DNA of 64,000 nucleotides from Desertimonas sp963786985 (GCA_963786985.1 CAWBBL010000016.1:124001-188000), one strand, 5' to 3'; positions 1 through 8,779 are shown, numbered from the stretch's first letter. Notes: generated from the letters alone by a model not told the origin. Translations and numbers: made by a program.

Positions 1-1184
1 CGAGCGTCGGGGCCGAGACCCTCCTGTTCGGCGGCCCGGATGCTGACGCCATGGGCCGCCAGCACACCAGTGACGGCGTGCAACACACCGGGTTGGTCGG
101 CGACCTCGAGGCCGATCAGGTACTCGGATGTCAGCTCGTCGATCGGCCGGATCCGGGACCTCCCGAACGTCCCCAGCGAACCATGGGTGCCCTTGACGAG
201 GTTGACCGCGGCGTCGATCACGTCGCCGAGGACCGCGCTGGCCGTCGGCTGTCCCCCGGCGCCGCGTCCGTAGAACATCAACGAGCCGACAGCGTCGCCC
301 TCCACGAACACGGCGTTGTAGCTGTCGCGCACGCTGGCGAGCGGGTGCTGGGTCGGCAGCATCGCCGGATGGACACGAACGCCGACGCTCCCCTCGCCAC
401 CGCCCGCGTCACGGTTGACATCGACAACAGCGAGCAGCTTGACGACGTAGCCGAGCCGACGGGCGACGTCGATGTCCGCCAGCGTGAGGTTGCTGATCCC
501 CTCGTGGTACACCTGCCCGGCGACGACCTTGGTGCCTGAGGCGATCGTTGCGATGATCGCTGCCTTGGCCGCGGCGTCGAAACCCTCGACGTCGGCGGTC
601 GGGTCACGTTCGGCATAGCCGAGTCGCTGCGCCTCGGCGAGGGCGGCGGTGTAGGGCATCTGCTGTTCGGACATCTTGGTGAGGATGTAGTTCGTCGTCC
701 CGTTGACGATGCCCATCACCCGCGAGATCGGTTCGCCGCGCAGGCTCTCGCGCAGCGCCCGCATGATCGGGATCCCGCCGGCCACGGCGGCCTCGAAGAG
801 CAGATCGACGCCGACCTGTTCGGCGACTTCGAAGAGCTCGACGCCGACGTTGGCGAGCAGCTCCTTGTTGGCGGTGACCACCGGCTTGCCGGCAGCGAGG
901 GCGGCCAGGATCAGCTCGCGAGCAGGTTCGATGCCGCCGATCACCTCGACCACGACGTCGACATCGGGATCACCGACGACCGTCGCCGCCTCGTTGGTGA
1001 GCAGCGCAGCATCGATCTCCACGTCGCGGCTGCGCGCCAGATTGCGGACGGCGATGCGCACGACCTCCAGCTGAACTCCGGTGCGCGCCTCGATCTCCTT
1101 GCGGCGATCGGCGACGAGCTCGACGAACGAAGCGCCGACGTTCCCGCACCCGAGCACACCGATACGAATGAGTCGCCCGGCCAT
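1..1184 (-). CDS. hom: Homoserine dehydrogenase (3' end cut by window edge)
   Basis: Catalyses NAD(P)H-dependent reduction of aspartate semialdehyde to homoserine, the branch point to threonine and methionine. Translation from the ATG at 1184 starts with a Rossmann dinucleotide loop (GVLGCGNVG, residues about 8-16). It continues with VTANKELL, EAAVAGGIP, GIVNGTTNYIL and AQRLGYAERDPTADVEG, the substrate-domain block typical of the family. The last visible part (GVLHAVTGVLAAHGVSI) is an ACT regulatory domain, so allosteric feedback control is likely. About 394 codons are visible and only the extreme C-terminus is missing. The start lies 3 bases after the PemK-like gene, so the two are probably co-transcribed. 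Position after lysA fits the actinobacterial argS-lysA-hom order. Confidence 0.95.
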   Translation of the reverse strand, partial: MAGRLIRIGVLGCGNVGASFVELVADRRKEIEARTGVQLEVVRIAVRNLARSRDVEIDAALLTNEAATVVGDPDVDVVVEVIGGIEPARELILAALAAGKPVVTANKELLANVGVELFEVAEQVGVDLLFEAAVAGGIPIMRALRESLRGEPISRVMGIVNGTTNYILTKMSEQQMPYTAALAEAQRLGYAERDPTADVEGFDAAAKAAIIATIASGTKVVAGQVYHEGISNLTLADIDVARRLGYVVKLLAVVDVNRDAGGGEGSVGVRVHPAMLPTQHPLASVRDSYNAVFVEGDAVGSLMFYGRGAGGQPTASAVLGDVIDAAVNLVKGTHGSLGTFGRSRIRPIDELTSEYLIGLEVADQPGVLHAVTGVLAAHGVSIRAAEQEGLGPDA

Positions 1185-1187
1185 CGC

Positions 1188-1670
1188 CTACCTGACCACC
1201 GCGTGGATGCGGACGACGGCGTCGACAACTTGGTCGAACTGGCGGCGGTTGAGGATCGAACCCTCGCGGCGCACGGCGTGGGGGTCGAGGTCGAGCAGCC
1301 GGTCGACCTTGGCGTAGCTGCGCCGTTGCTTGGAATCCCATTCCCCGATGCCCACGTCGACCCAGCCGTCGCGGTCTCTGGAGGTCAGGGCGACACCGGA
1401 CAACACGGCGCCGTGACGGCCGATGATGACCACCGGCCGATCCTTGCCAAGTGTCGGATCCTCCTCGAACGGGATCCACGCCCAGACGACCTCGCCCGGG
1501 TCCGGATCGCCGTCGAGGTGCGGGGTGTACTCGATGCGGACGTCGGTCGACACGACTCGCGCCGTCGGCTCAGCCCGCCGTTGAACCCTTCCGGTGTTCC
1601 ACTCGCGGTTGCGTAGTGTCGCCGAGACCCTGCGTGCCGCGCGAGTGAGGCTGTCGGTCCATCCCGCCAT
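1188..1670 (-). CDS. PemK/MazF-like type II toxin family protein, orphan
   Basis: 160 residues. The central part (GEVVWAWIPFEEDP, then GKDRPVVIIGR about residues 58-90) matches the PemK/MazF SH3-like barrel, where the family binds and cuts single-stranded RNA. The N-terminal 45 residues are basic (SLTRAARRVSATLRNREW) and longer than in a minimal MazF. No antitoxin-like gene lies beside it: the upstream neighbour is a secreted protein and the downstream neighbour is hom. Such longer PemK-like proteins are widespread as solo genes in actinobacteria and may not be toxins. Family assignment is fairly secure; the function is inferred. Confidence 0.75.
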   Translation of the reverse strand: MAGWTDSLTRAARRVSATLRNREWNTGRVQRRAEPTARVVSTDVRIEYTPHLDGDPDPGEVVWAWIPFEEDPTLGKDRPVVIIGRHGAVLSGVALTSRDRDGWVDVGIGEWDSKQRRSYAKVDRLLDLDPHAVRREGSILNRRQFDQVVDAVVRIHAVVR

Positions 1671-1679
1671 CCGGCAAAT

Positions 1680-2669
1680 CTAGGCGGTCGTCGCCACGTC
1701 TGACGCTGGCGGTTCGCCCTCGGTCGACTGGGCGGCGAGCACCGCCTCGGCGGCGGCGACCACGGCGGCCGGGTCGACATCGTCGCCCGTGAAGGCCACC
1801 GAGAATGGGATCGGCGCCTCGAACACGGCGACCTGCACCGTCGGCGCGACGGTCGGTGACGGTCCCTCCGTTGTCGGCGCACTAGCAGCGGACGCAGGCG
1901 CCACGCCGGTCTGGATGACGATCGACGACTCCGGCAGGGCGCCGACAGCGACGTCGAGAACCACGCCGGCGGCGACGTCGAGGTTGTCGGCGTAGAACTG
2001 CTGGGCGTCCTCGATGGCGGTGAACGACAACGTCGACACGGTCATCGCCCCGTTGCCGTAGGAACACGACTTCGTCCAGAAACCAGGCAGATTGACGTCG
2101 GCACTGCCGTCGAGGTCGGTGCTGTCAACATCGATGCCCGCCGCCTCGGCGGCCGCCGCGGCGTCGAGCTCCTCGCACTCGGGCGGCTCGGGGGCGTCGG
2201 CGAGGGCGTCCCCGAGATCGGTGGCGGACACCCAGCCGCAGTTCTCGGTGGCCCACGATGCAACCTCACCGTACGCTTCGTCACTCGCTTCGGTGTCGAT
2301 GGCGGACAACGCCTCGGCCGCGGCAGCCATGTCCGAGAGGTCGATCTCGGCGAGGGCCGCGGCGATCGCCGGGAATGGCTCGACCCAGGTGGCAACGGCC
2401 TCGGCGATCTCTGGCGGCGCCGCTGCCGCGGCGCTGGCGCCAGTCTCTGGGATCGTCACCAGGAGCGGCTCGACAGCGTCGACCTGTCCGGCGACGAGCC
2501 CGGTGGCGAAGGCCTCGACGGCATCGAGCGCCGCGGTGATCTCGGCACAGCCGGGCGCCGAGTCACCGCCTACCGGCGGTTCGGTCGTGGCGGCCGCGAC
2601 CGAACCAGCTGTCGTGGCGATGACTGCGACGACGATCGCCCCGGCACGGACGGAACGGCGAACTGTCAT
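1680..2669 (-). CDS. Predicted secreted Ala-rich protein, unknown function
   Basis: About 329 residues from the ATG at 2669. I prefer this start to one six codons upstream because it opens directly on a signal peptide (MTVRRSVRAGAIVVAVIATT, cleavage probably after AAA). The mature protein is acidic and Ala/Val-rich, with Cys in APGC, ENCGW, PPEC and KSCSYG that could form two disulfides. The C-terminal half (MTVSTLSFTAIEDAQQFY region) resembles small extracytoplasmic sensor or DUF3558-like lipoproteins, but without a lipobox. It sits between lysA and the PemK-like gene with 11-31 base gaps, so it is likely co-transcribed. I do not recognise a function. Confidence 0.7.
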   Translation of the reverse strand: MTVRRSVRAGAIVVAVIATTAGSVAAATTEPPVGGDSAPGCAEITAALDAVEAFATGLVAGQVDAVEPLLVTIPETGASAAAAAPPEIAEAVATWVEPFPAIAAALAEIDLSDMAAAAEALSAIDTEASDEAYGEVASWATENCGWVSATDLGDALADAPEPPECEELDAAAAAEAAGIDVDSTDLDGSADVNLPGFWTKSCSYGNGAMTVSTLSFTAIEDAQQFYADNLDVAAGVVLDVAVGALPESSIVIQTGVAPASAASAPTTEGPSPTVAPTVQVAVFEAPIPFSVAFTGDDVDPAAVVAAAEAVLAAQSTEGEPPASDVATTA

Positions 2670-2700
2670 GGCCGGACCGTATCCCACGACGCGCCCCGAC

Positions 2701-3975
2701 TCAGCCGACGTCGGTCACCAACAGGTCGTCGTAGGTTTCCCGACGAACCACAATCCGGGCATCGCCGGCGTCGGCGAACACGATGGCTGGGCGTGGCACC
2801 TTGTTGTAGTTGGAGCCCATCGAGTGTCCGTAGGCACCGGTCACGGGGACCGCCACCACGTCTCCGACGGCGATGTCGCCCGGTACATGGGCGTCGAGGA
2901 TGAGGATGTCGCCGGATTCACAGTGCTTGCCGACGAGGCGAGCGCGACGGGGACGTTCGGCGAGCGGGCTGCGCGGCAGCATCGCCTCATACCCGCTGCC
3001 GTAGAGCACGGGTCGCGGGTTGTCGCTCATCCCGCCGTCGACCGCGATGTACGTGCGGACGCCAGGGATCCGCTTGATCGTGCCAACGGTGTACAACGTG
3101 ACCGCCGCCGCGGCGACGAGTGCCCGTCCGGGCTCCACGCTGACGTCCCCGGTGACGCCGGCGGACCGGCAGGCGTCGAGCACGGCGGTGGCCCAGTCAC
3201 TCGTCGACGGAGCCGACTCGGTGGCTACGTAGGCAACACCGAGGCCCCCACCGAGGACAAGCTCCGGCAACTCGAACGGCGCCGCGAACTCGGCCATCAC
3301 GCCGGCCGCCTTGGCGAAGCTGTCGGCGACGAAGACGTTCGACCCGATGTGGCAGTGGAACCCGACGAGGTTGACCGACGACGACTGCTGCGCCCGCCGG
3401 GCGGCCCGCTCGGCGTCCCCGTTGGCGAGATTGAAGCCGAACTTGGAGTCGTTCTGGCCGGTGGCGATGTAGGTGTGGGTGTGGGCATGGACCCCCGGGG
3501 TGACCCGCAGCAGAACGTTCGGAATGGCCAGGCCGTCACCGTGCAGCGAGTCGAGACGATCGAGTTCGTCGAAGCTGTCGACGACGATCCGTCGCACACC
3601 GGCGGTGACGGCCAGACGCAGCTCGTCGATGCTCTTGTTGTTGCCGTGCATGATGCACGACGCGGCGGGCACGCCGGCGGAGAGCACGACGTGCAGTTCA
3701 CCGCCACTGGCGACGTCGAACAGCAGACCCTCGTCGTGGATCAGCCGAGCGACGGCGCGACAGAGGAACGCCTTGGTGGCATAGATCACGCGGCCGACAC
3801 CGAAGGCGGCGACGGCGTCGCGACATCGCGCCCGGATGTGCTCGACGTCGTAGACGAACAGCGGTGTGCCGAACCGCGCCGCCAACTCACTCAGCGAGCA
3901 GCCGCCGACGAACAACGAGCCGTCAGATCCGACCGTCGAGGTGTCGGGCAGCAACCGGAACTCGATCGGCGCCAT
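2701..3975 (-). CDS. lysA: Diaminopimelate decarboxylase
   Basis: PLP enzyme converting meso-diaminopimelate to lysine and CO2, the last step of lysine synthesis. The fold-type III barrel carries the PLP lysine in YATKAF (about residue 66). It also shows the phosphate-binding VLGGGLGVAY, the GFHCHIGSN block, and the C-terminal KHCESGD and GAYGHSMGSNYN motifs that supply substrate-binding Cys/Glu/Tyr. At 424 residues it is the usual length. The ATG at 3975 is chosen over a TTG two codons upstream. A TAGATT hexamer (3985-3990) precedes it by 9 bases and may be its -10 box. It lies between argS and hom as in many actinobacteria. Confidence 0.96.
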   Translation of the reverse strand: MAPIEFRLLPDTSTVGSDGSLFVGGCSLSELAARFGTPLFVYDVEHIRARCRDAVAAFGVGRVIYATKAFLCRAVARLIHDEGLLFDVASGGELHVVLSAGVPAASCIMHGNNKSIDELRLAVTAGVRRIVVDSFDELDRLDSLHGDGLAIPNVLLRVTPGVHAHTHTYIATGQNDSKFGFNLANGDAERAARRAQQSSSVNLVGFHCHIGSNVFVADSFAKAAGVMAEFAAPFELPELVLGGGLGVAYVATESAPSTSDWATAVLDACRSAGVTGDVSVEPGRALVAAAAVTLYTVGTIKRIPGVRTYIAVDGGMSDNPRPVLYGSGYEAMLPRSPLAERPRRARLVGKHCESGDILILDAHVPGDIAVGDVVAVPVTGAYGHSMGSNYNKVPRPAIVFADAGDARIVVRRETYDDLLVTDVG

Positions 3976-4084
3976 GAGCAAGCGAATCTAGGACGCCCCC
4001 GCCGCGAAACTCGTTTGTATCAAGCGACCGCTCCGCGACATCATCATCTGTGCCTGAGACGAGCAGACGAAAGGAGGCACCCCA

Positions 4085-4204
4085 ATGTTGAAGATTGAAG
4101 CGTCGAAGATTGTCGCCACCGATCTCCGTGCGGTGCCGTTCGGCTGCATCGCCGGCATCGCACTCGGGGCCCGCCGTGGCGGCCTCGTTCCAGTCGTCGC
4201 CTGA
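4085..4204 (+). CDS. Small ORF (39 aa) with strong ribosome site
   Basis: ATG at 4085 is preceded by AAAGGAGG (about 4070-4077), one of the strongest Shine-Dalgarno sites in the window. The peptide (MLKIEASKIVATDLRAVPFG... ending LVPVVA) has a short hydrophobic, Gly/Ala-rich C-terminal half that could touch the membrane. It opens a plus-strand group of three small ORFs that fills the space between the divergent lysA start and the argS end. No known family is recognised. Translation is supported by the ribosome site only. Confidence 0.45.
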   Translation: MLKIEASKIVATDLRAVPFGCIAGIALGARRGGLVPVVA

Positions 4205-4343
4205 CGCGCCAGCACCTTCGCGCCCCTCGCGCCCCAGGTCTCGCGTCGCTTCGACGCCACGATCGCTGAGCCCGTGACGGCCCAGGCCCACGCGCATCCG
4301 CGCATTCCAACCAACCACCAGCCAACAACCCAAAGGAACCACC

Positions 4344-4475
4344 GTGTACCACGTCCATCCATTCCTGGCCGAGCACTTCGTGCAGAGTCGTCTCGACGAC
4401 ATGCGCCGGTCAGCCGGCGAGTCACGCCGCCGCCGCCAGGAGCCACAACGACAACGACATCGTCGGCGCCGCTAG
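4344..4475 (+). CDS. Small Arg-rich protein (43 aa), paralogue 1
   Basis: GTG at 4344 has an AAAGGA site 7 bases upstream. The product contains SRLDDMRRSAGESR followed by a very basic tail (RRRRQEPQRQRHRRRR). The core is shared with the next small ORF (SRLEDLRRSAGETR), so the two are tandem paralogues. Short actinobacterial proteins with a helical R-x-x-DLRR-x-A core and basic tail are known as uncharacterised small ORFs; that comparison is from memory. Nucleic-acid binding is possible from the charge but not shown. Confidence 0.6.
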   Translation: MYHVHPFLAEHFVQSRLDDMRRSAGESRRRRQEPQRQRHRRRR

Positions 4476-4505
4476 GCGCCGCCATCCCATTGAAAGGAGC
4501 GAGTC

Positions 4506-4640
4506 ATGCATCCGACACTCGCGTGTGACCTGGCATTCCTCCACGTGAACTCACGGCTGGAGGACTTGCGCCGGTCCGCCGGGGAAACCCGGCTGCGCCA
4601 CCGGGCAGGTCACCGTGCATCGCGCCAAGGACGGCGTTAG
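4506..4640 (+). CDS. Small Arg-rich protein (44 aa), paralogue 2
   Basis: ATG at 4506 is preceded by GAAAGGAGCGAGTC, an excellent ribosome site. The product (MHPTLACDLAFLHVNSRLED...) shares the core SRL[DE]D[ML]RRSAGE[ST]R with the ORF 30 bases upstream and also ends in a basic tail. Core conservation with divergent flanks argues for selection at the protein level. It ends 3 bases before the hairpin that also overlaps the argS stop. Function unknown. Confidence 0.65.
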   Translation: MHPTLACDLAFLHVNSRLEDLRRSAGETRLRHRAGHRASRQGRR

Positions 4641-4643
4641 CCC

Positions 4644-4680
4644 GATGCCCCCGAGCAGCTCACATCTGCTCGGGGGCATC
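4644..4680. terminator. Bidirectional hairpin shared by argS and small-ORF cluster
   Basis: A perfect 15-bp inverted repeat (arm GATGCCCCCGAGCAG, 4644-4658 and 4666-4680) with a 7-base loop. The argS TGA lies in the loop side (4660-4662), so the last argS codons form one arm. The small-ORF cluster ends at 4640 on the other strand. No long U-tract follows on either side, as is common in high-GC actinobacteria. Confidence 0.75.
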
Positions 4681-6384
4681 GATGCCGAGCAGGCCGAGGC
4701 CGTGCGCGAGGGTACGCGCCGTCAGCCCGCTGAGCGCCAAGCGGCTCGCCCGCAGCTCCTCGCTCGGAGCGCGCAGGACCGGGCAGTGCTCGTAGAACAC
4801 CGTGAAATCGGCCGCCAGCTCGTACAGGTACGTGCACAGGCGGTGCGGGCTGTAGCGGGCGGCCGCCTCGCGCAGCGCCGCCTCGTACCCGAGTAAGCGC
4901 AGCGCCAGCGCCCGTTCCTCGGGCTCGTCGACGATGACGCTCGCGCCCCGCGCGTCGTCACGCTGGAACTCGGCACGGCGGAACAGCGAACAGATTCTCG
5001 TGTGGGCGTATTGCAGGTACGGCGCCGTGTTGCCGTCGAACGACAGCATGCGGTCCCAATCGAAGACGTAGTCACGGACTCGATCGGTCGACAGGTCGGC
5101 GTACTTGAGTGCCCCGACGCCGACGGCGTGACCGATGGTTTGGCGCAGGGCAGCAGGAAGCTCAGGATTCTTCGCCACGACTGCCGCGACCCCCCGTTCG
5201 ATGGCCTCGTCGACGACATCGTGGAGGGCCACCGGATCGCCGCTACGGCTCCGCAGCATCTTGCCATCCGTTCCGAGCACGTGGCCGAAGGGGACGTGCA
5301 CGGCCTCAGCGGGGGGTTGCAACCACCCGGCCATGGCGCTGACCGCGAACAACATTTCGAAGTACCGGGCCTGTGGTGCACCGACGACGTAGATCAAGAT
5401 CTCGGCCTTGACCCGTTCGATGCGGTCGATGACGCACGCCAGGTCACTGGTGGCGTACGTCGACGCGCCGGCGCTGCTCCGAACGATCAACGGGAGCGGG
5501 TCGCCGTCGCGGTTGGTGAACCCCGGCGGGAAGACGACGAGGGCGCCATCCGACTCGGTCAGCAGCCCGGCAGCCGCGAGGCGCTCGACCACCGTCGGCA
5601 TGAGGTCCTCGTAGAAGCTCTCCCCCACCACGTCGTCCACAGTGAGCAGGACGCCGAGCTTGCTGTAGTCCTCCTGCCATTGCGCTTCGCTCAACTCGAC
5701 GAGACGCCGCCACACGGCGATCGTGTCGGGCTCGCGGCGTTGCAGCGACACGACCCGCGCCCGCGCCCGCTCGGCGAAGTCCGGGTCGTCGGCGAAGCGG
5801 GCCGTCGCCTGCTTGTACAGCTCTCCGGTCCTGTCGAGGTTCAGGTCATCGTCGTTCTCGGCACCAACCTCGACGAGCTGTTCGATGAGGATGCCGAACG
5901 GGCGACCCCAATCGCCGACGTGGTTCTCGCGGACGACGTCATGACCCAGGAACCCGAGCATGCGAACCACGGCGTCACCGATCACCGTGCTCCGCAGGTG
6001 ACCGATGTGCAGCTCTTTGGCGACGTTCGGGGCCGAATAGTCGACGAGGTAGCGCCGGGGTGGGTCGGCGGGGACGCCGAGCCGGTCGTCGCCGGAGACG
6101 CCCACGAGCATCGTGTTGAGCAACGACGTGTCCACCGTCAGGTTGATGAACCCGGGACCGGCGATCTCCGCCGTCGCCACGCCTTCGAGGTCGGCCGCGG
6201 CGACGACGTCGGCGGCGACATCACGGGGATTCCGCCCGAGCCGCTTGGCCAGCGCCAACGCCCCGTTCGCTTGCGCGTCGGCGTGATCGGATGGGCGCAC
6301 CACCGGGTCGACGCCGTGCGCACCGGCGACCCCGTCGAACGCCGGCGCCAGGCGCTCGGTGAGTACTGCGAACAGGTCGGCCAT
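4660..6384 (-). CDS. argS: Arginyl-tRNA synthetase
   Basis: Class I aminoacyl-tRNA synthetase charging tRNA-Arg. The start at 6384 (MADLFAVLTERL) gives 574 residues, a normal length; the longer reading upstream is rejected because it lacks family similarity. An N-terminal additional domain is followed by SAPNVAKELHIGHLRST with the HIGH signature (about residue 120), the SAGASTYATSDLA and VVGAPQARYFEMLF blocks, and a KMLRSRSG signature equivalent to KMSKS. The C-terminal DALR anticodon domain reads YLQYAHTRICSLFRRAE and LYELAADFTVFYEHCPVL. It heads an argS-lysA-hom locus. Confidence 0.97.
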   Translation of the reverse strand: MADLFAVLTERLAPAFDGVAGAHGVDPVVRPSDHADAQANGALALAKRLGRNPRDVAADVVAAADLEGVATAEIAGPGFINLTVDTSLLNTMLVGVSGDDRLGVPADPPRRYLVDYSAPNVAKELHIGHLRSTVIGDAVVRMLGFLGHDVVRENHVGDWGRPFGILIEQLVEVGAENDDDLNLDRTGELYKQATARFADDPDFAERARARVVSLQRREPDTIAVWRRLVELSEAQWQEDYSKLGVLLTVDDVVGESFYEDLMPTVVERLAAAGLLTESDGALVVFPPGFTNRDGDPLPLIVRSSAGASTYATSDLACVIDRIERVKAEILIYVVGAPQARYFEMLFAVSAMAGWLQPPAEAVHVPFGHVLGTDGKMLRSRSGDPVALHDVVDEAIERGVAAVVAKNPELPAALRQTIGHAVGVGALKYADLSTDRVRDYVFDWDRMLSFDGNTAPYLQYAHTRICSLFRRAEFQRDDARGASVIVDEPEERALALRLLGYEAALREAAARYSPHRLCTYLYELAADFTVFYEHCPVLRAPSEELRASRLALSGLTARTLAHGLGLLGIDAPEQM

Positions 6385-6442
6385 CGACGGACCATTGTGG
6401 CGTGTCAGGACGCCAACGGGCCGACTCTGACATGTCCGTCCT

Positions 6443-7513
6443 GTGGTACGTTGCCCGGCCATCGGGCACCCGTCCACCGCGCCACTGCTCCCGACGTCGC
6501 TCGTCGGCTCCTACGCCCAACCGGATTGGCTGATCGACCGCGCCAAACTGGCCGGGCGCTTCCCGCCCCGTGTCCGGGCCACCGAGCTCTGGCGGGTCGC
6601 CCCCGAATGGCTTGAACAGGCCCAAGACGACGCCACGGTGTTGGCCATCGTCGACCAGGAGCGCGCCGGACTCGACATCATCACCGACGGCGAGATGCGC
6701 CGCGAGAGCTACTCGAACCGCTTCGCCACGGCCCTCGACGGCGTCGACATCGACAACCCCGGGACGGCCCTCGACCGCAGCGGCCACCCCAACCCCGTGC
6801 CGCGCATCGTCGGCAAGATCCGCCGCAAACATCCGGTCCAGGTCGGCGATCTGCAGTTCCTGCGGGCGCACACCGACCGCACCGTCAAGATCACCGTGCC
6901 AGGTCCGTTCACGATGGCCCAGCAGGCTCAGAACGATCACTACGCCAGCGAGGAGGAGCTCGCCCTGGACTACGCCGCGGCGGTCAACGAGGAGATCGTC
7001 GACCTGTTCGCAGCGGGCGCCGACATCGTGCAGATCGACGAGCCGTACATGCAGGCGCGCCCGGACAAGGCCCGGGCCTATGGGCTGACGGCGCTGGCCC
7101 GGGCGATCGACGGGGTCACCGGGACGACCGTCGTGCACATCTGCTTCGGCTACGCGGCGATCATCCACGACCGTCCCGCTGGGTACTCCTTCCTTCCCGA
7201 GCTCGCCGGCTCGAACGTCGATCAGATCTCGATCGAGACCGCCCAATCGAACCTCGACACGGCGGTCCTCGAATCGCTGCCGGGCAAGACGATCCTTGTC
7301 GGCGTGCTCGACCTCAGCGACAACGCCGTGGAGTCGCCCGACGTCGTTGCCCAACGGATCCGCCGGGCACTGGTCCACGTGCCAGCCGATCGGATCGTCG
7401 TGGCCCCCGACTGTGGCATGAAGTACCTGCCCCGCGACGTCGCTTTCGGCAAGCTCGAGGCGATGGTCGCCGGTGCCGCGCTGGTCCGCGCCGAGGTGGC
7501 GCCGGCGGCGTAG
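6443..7513 (+). CDS. MetE C-terminal-like (cobalamin-independent methionine synthase family) protein
   Basis: Stand-alone TIM barrel of the MetE catalytic-domain family (about 356 residues; full MetE is about 750). Zinc-ligand positions are present: His and Cys in VVHICFGY, Glu in ISIETAQSN and Cys in VAPDCGMKYLPR. GEMRRESYSNRF and VQIDEPYMQ are also family blocks. It probably transfers a methyl group to a thiol such as homocysteine; donor and acceptor cannot be read from sequence. The GTG start at 6443 is uncertain because a TACGTT promoter-like hexamer (6447-6452) lies just inside it. It is divergent from argS by 58 bases. Confidence 0.85.
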   Translation: MVRCPAIGHPSTAPLLPTSLVGSYAQPDWLIDRAKLAGRFPPRVRATELWRVAPEWLEQAQDDATVLAIVDQERAGLDIITDGEMRRESYSNRFATALDGVDIDNPGTALDRSGHPNPVPRIVGKIRRKHPVQVGDLQFLRAHTDRTVKITVPGPFTMAQQAQNDHYASEEELALDYAAAVNEEIVDLFAAGADIVQIDEPYMQARPDKARAYGLTALARAIDGVTGTTVVHICFGYAAIIHDRPAGYSFLPELAGSNVDQISIETAQSNLDTAVLESLPGKTILVGVLDLSDNAVESPDVVAQRIRRALVHVPADRIVVAPDCGMKYLPRDVAFGKLEAMVAGAALVRAEVAPAA

Positions 7514-7528
7514 CCGATCGGAGACTCG

Positions 7529-8761
7529 GTGGTCGACGAGTGGCGCGACTTCGCTCTCCGGGCGATGCCGTCGATGTCGGCTCGCGTCCACGTCGACGAC
7601 CCGCCACCGCCGATCCTCGACATCGTCGACGAGCGCGCCGCCGAGCTGCAGCATCCGTTCCGCGGTGTCACCACCGACGGCGTCGTGCGCACCGGTCTGC
7701 GCTCGCTCGGTGGGACGCCCGTGAGCACACGGCCGATCCTCGAGGCGGCCCTCGCGTTCCTCCAAGCGCTGACCCCCGATCAGCGGACCCGTTGCGCGTG
7801 GACGATGGATGCCATCGAGTGGCGGATGTGGATCAACGTCCACATGAACCACTTCCGTCATGGCTTGCTGCTCGAGGACCTCGCCCCGCCCGTGCGCCAG
7901 CTCGCCCTCGGCATCGTTGGCGCGACGCTGTCGGCCCGCGGGTACCAGCAGGCCCGCTCGATCATGCGCTTGAATGAGCTACTTGCCGAGTTGACCGGTG
8001 ACCACGAGGCGTTCGGCGAGTGGCCGTACTTCGTGTCGATCTTCGGGACACCGGGGAGCGACGAGCCATGGGGCTGGCAGATCGACGGCCACCACTTGTG
8101 CGTGAACACTGTCGTGTTCGATGGGCGGATCGTGATGACCCCGGCGTTCATGGGTGCCGAGCCGCGACACGTCGAACACGGCGCGCTCGCCGGGACGTCG
8201 CTGTTCGATCCCGAGGAACAGTTCGGCCTCGACCTGATCCGCTCGTTCGACACCGACCAGCGCAACCGGGCGATCATCTACCCGTCGATCCACCCCGACG
8301 ACATCCCCGCCCACCTGCAGAACCTGTTCGACGGTCGCATGGAGGCTGGCGCCTTCCACGACAACCTCGTGGCGCCGTACCAAGGGGTCGCCGGGCGGGA
8401 CATGACCGATGCCCAGCGACGCGTGCTGCTGTCCCTCGTCGGCACGTACGTCGGATGGGTCAGCGACGGGCACGCCGCGGCGAAGATGAGTGAGGTGGCG
8501 ACGCACCTCGACGAGACCTGGTTCTCGTGGTACGGGGGAACCGGCGACCACTCGCCGTTCTACTACCGGGTGCACAGTCCCGTCGTGCTCGTCGAGTTCG
8601 ATCATCACCCTGGTGTCGTGTTCGACAACGACGAACCGTCCCGCCTTCACGTGCACACCGTGGTCCGCACACCGAACGGCGGCGACTACGGCGCCGATCT
8701 CCTCGCCCAGCACCACGAGCAGTTCGACCACCGCGACGGGGTTCACCGAACGCCCGACTGA
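7529..8761 (+). CDS. DUF3500 domain protein
   Basis: 410 residues covering most of the DUF3500 family. Diagnostic blocks are WGWQIDGHHLCVN and VMTPAFMGAEP (about residues 180-215) and HVHTVVRTPNGGDYG near the C-terminus. The many conserved His and Asp residues (DGHH, HIHTV-like) suggest a metal-dependent enzyme, but no activity is assigned to the family to my knowledge. It begins 15 bases after the MetE-like gene on the same strand, so the two probably form an operon. Confidence 0.85.
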   Translation: MVDEWRDFALRAMPSMSARVHVDDPPPPILDIVDERAAELQHPFRGVTTDGVVRTGLRSLGGTPVSTRPILEAALAFLQALTPDQRTRCAWTMDAIEWRMWINVHMNHFRHGLLLEDLAPPVRQLALGIVGATLSARGYQQARSIMRLNELLAELTGDHEAFGEWPYFVSIFGTPGSDEPWGWQIDGHHLCVNTVVFDGRIVMTPAFMGAEPRHVEHGALAGTSLFDPEEQFGLDLIRSFDTDQRNRAIIYPSIHPDDIPAHLQNLFDGRMEAGAFHDNLVAPYQGVAGRDMTDAQRRVLLSLVGTYVGWVSDGHAAAKMSEVATHLDETWFSWYGGTGDHSPFYYRVHSPVVLVEFDHHPGVVFDNDEPSRLHVHTVVRTPNGGDYGADLLAQHHEQFDHRDGVHRTPD

Positions 8762-8779
8762 CCGATCGGTGCGGCGTTC

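Noticed and set aside
2092..4098. A 668-codon plus-strand frame
   Set aside because: Antisense shadow of lysA and the secreted protein, with low-complexity Arg/Gly composition.
6385..6442. Riboswitch before the MetE-like gene
   Set aside because: Only 58 bases separate the divergent argS and MetE-like starts, too short for a cobalamin or SAM riboswitch.
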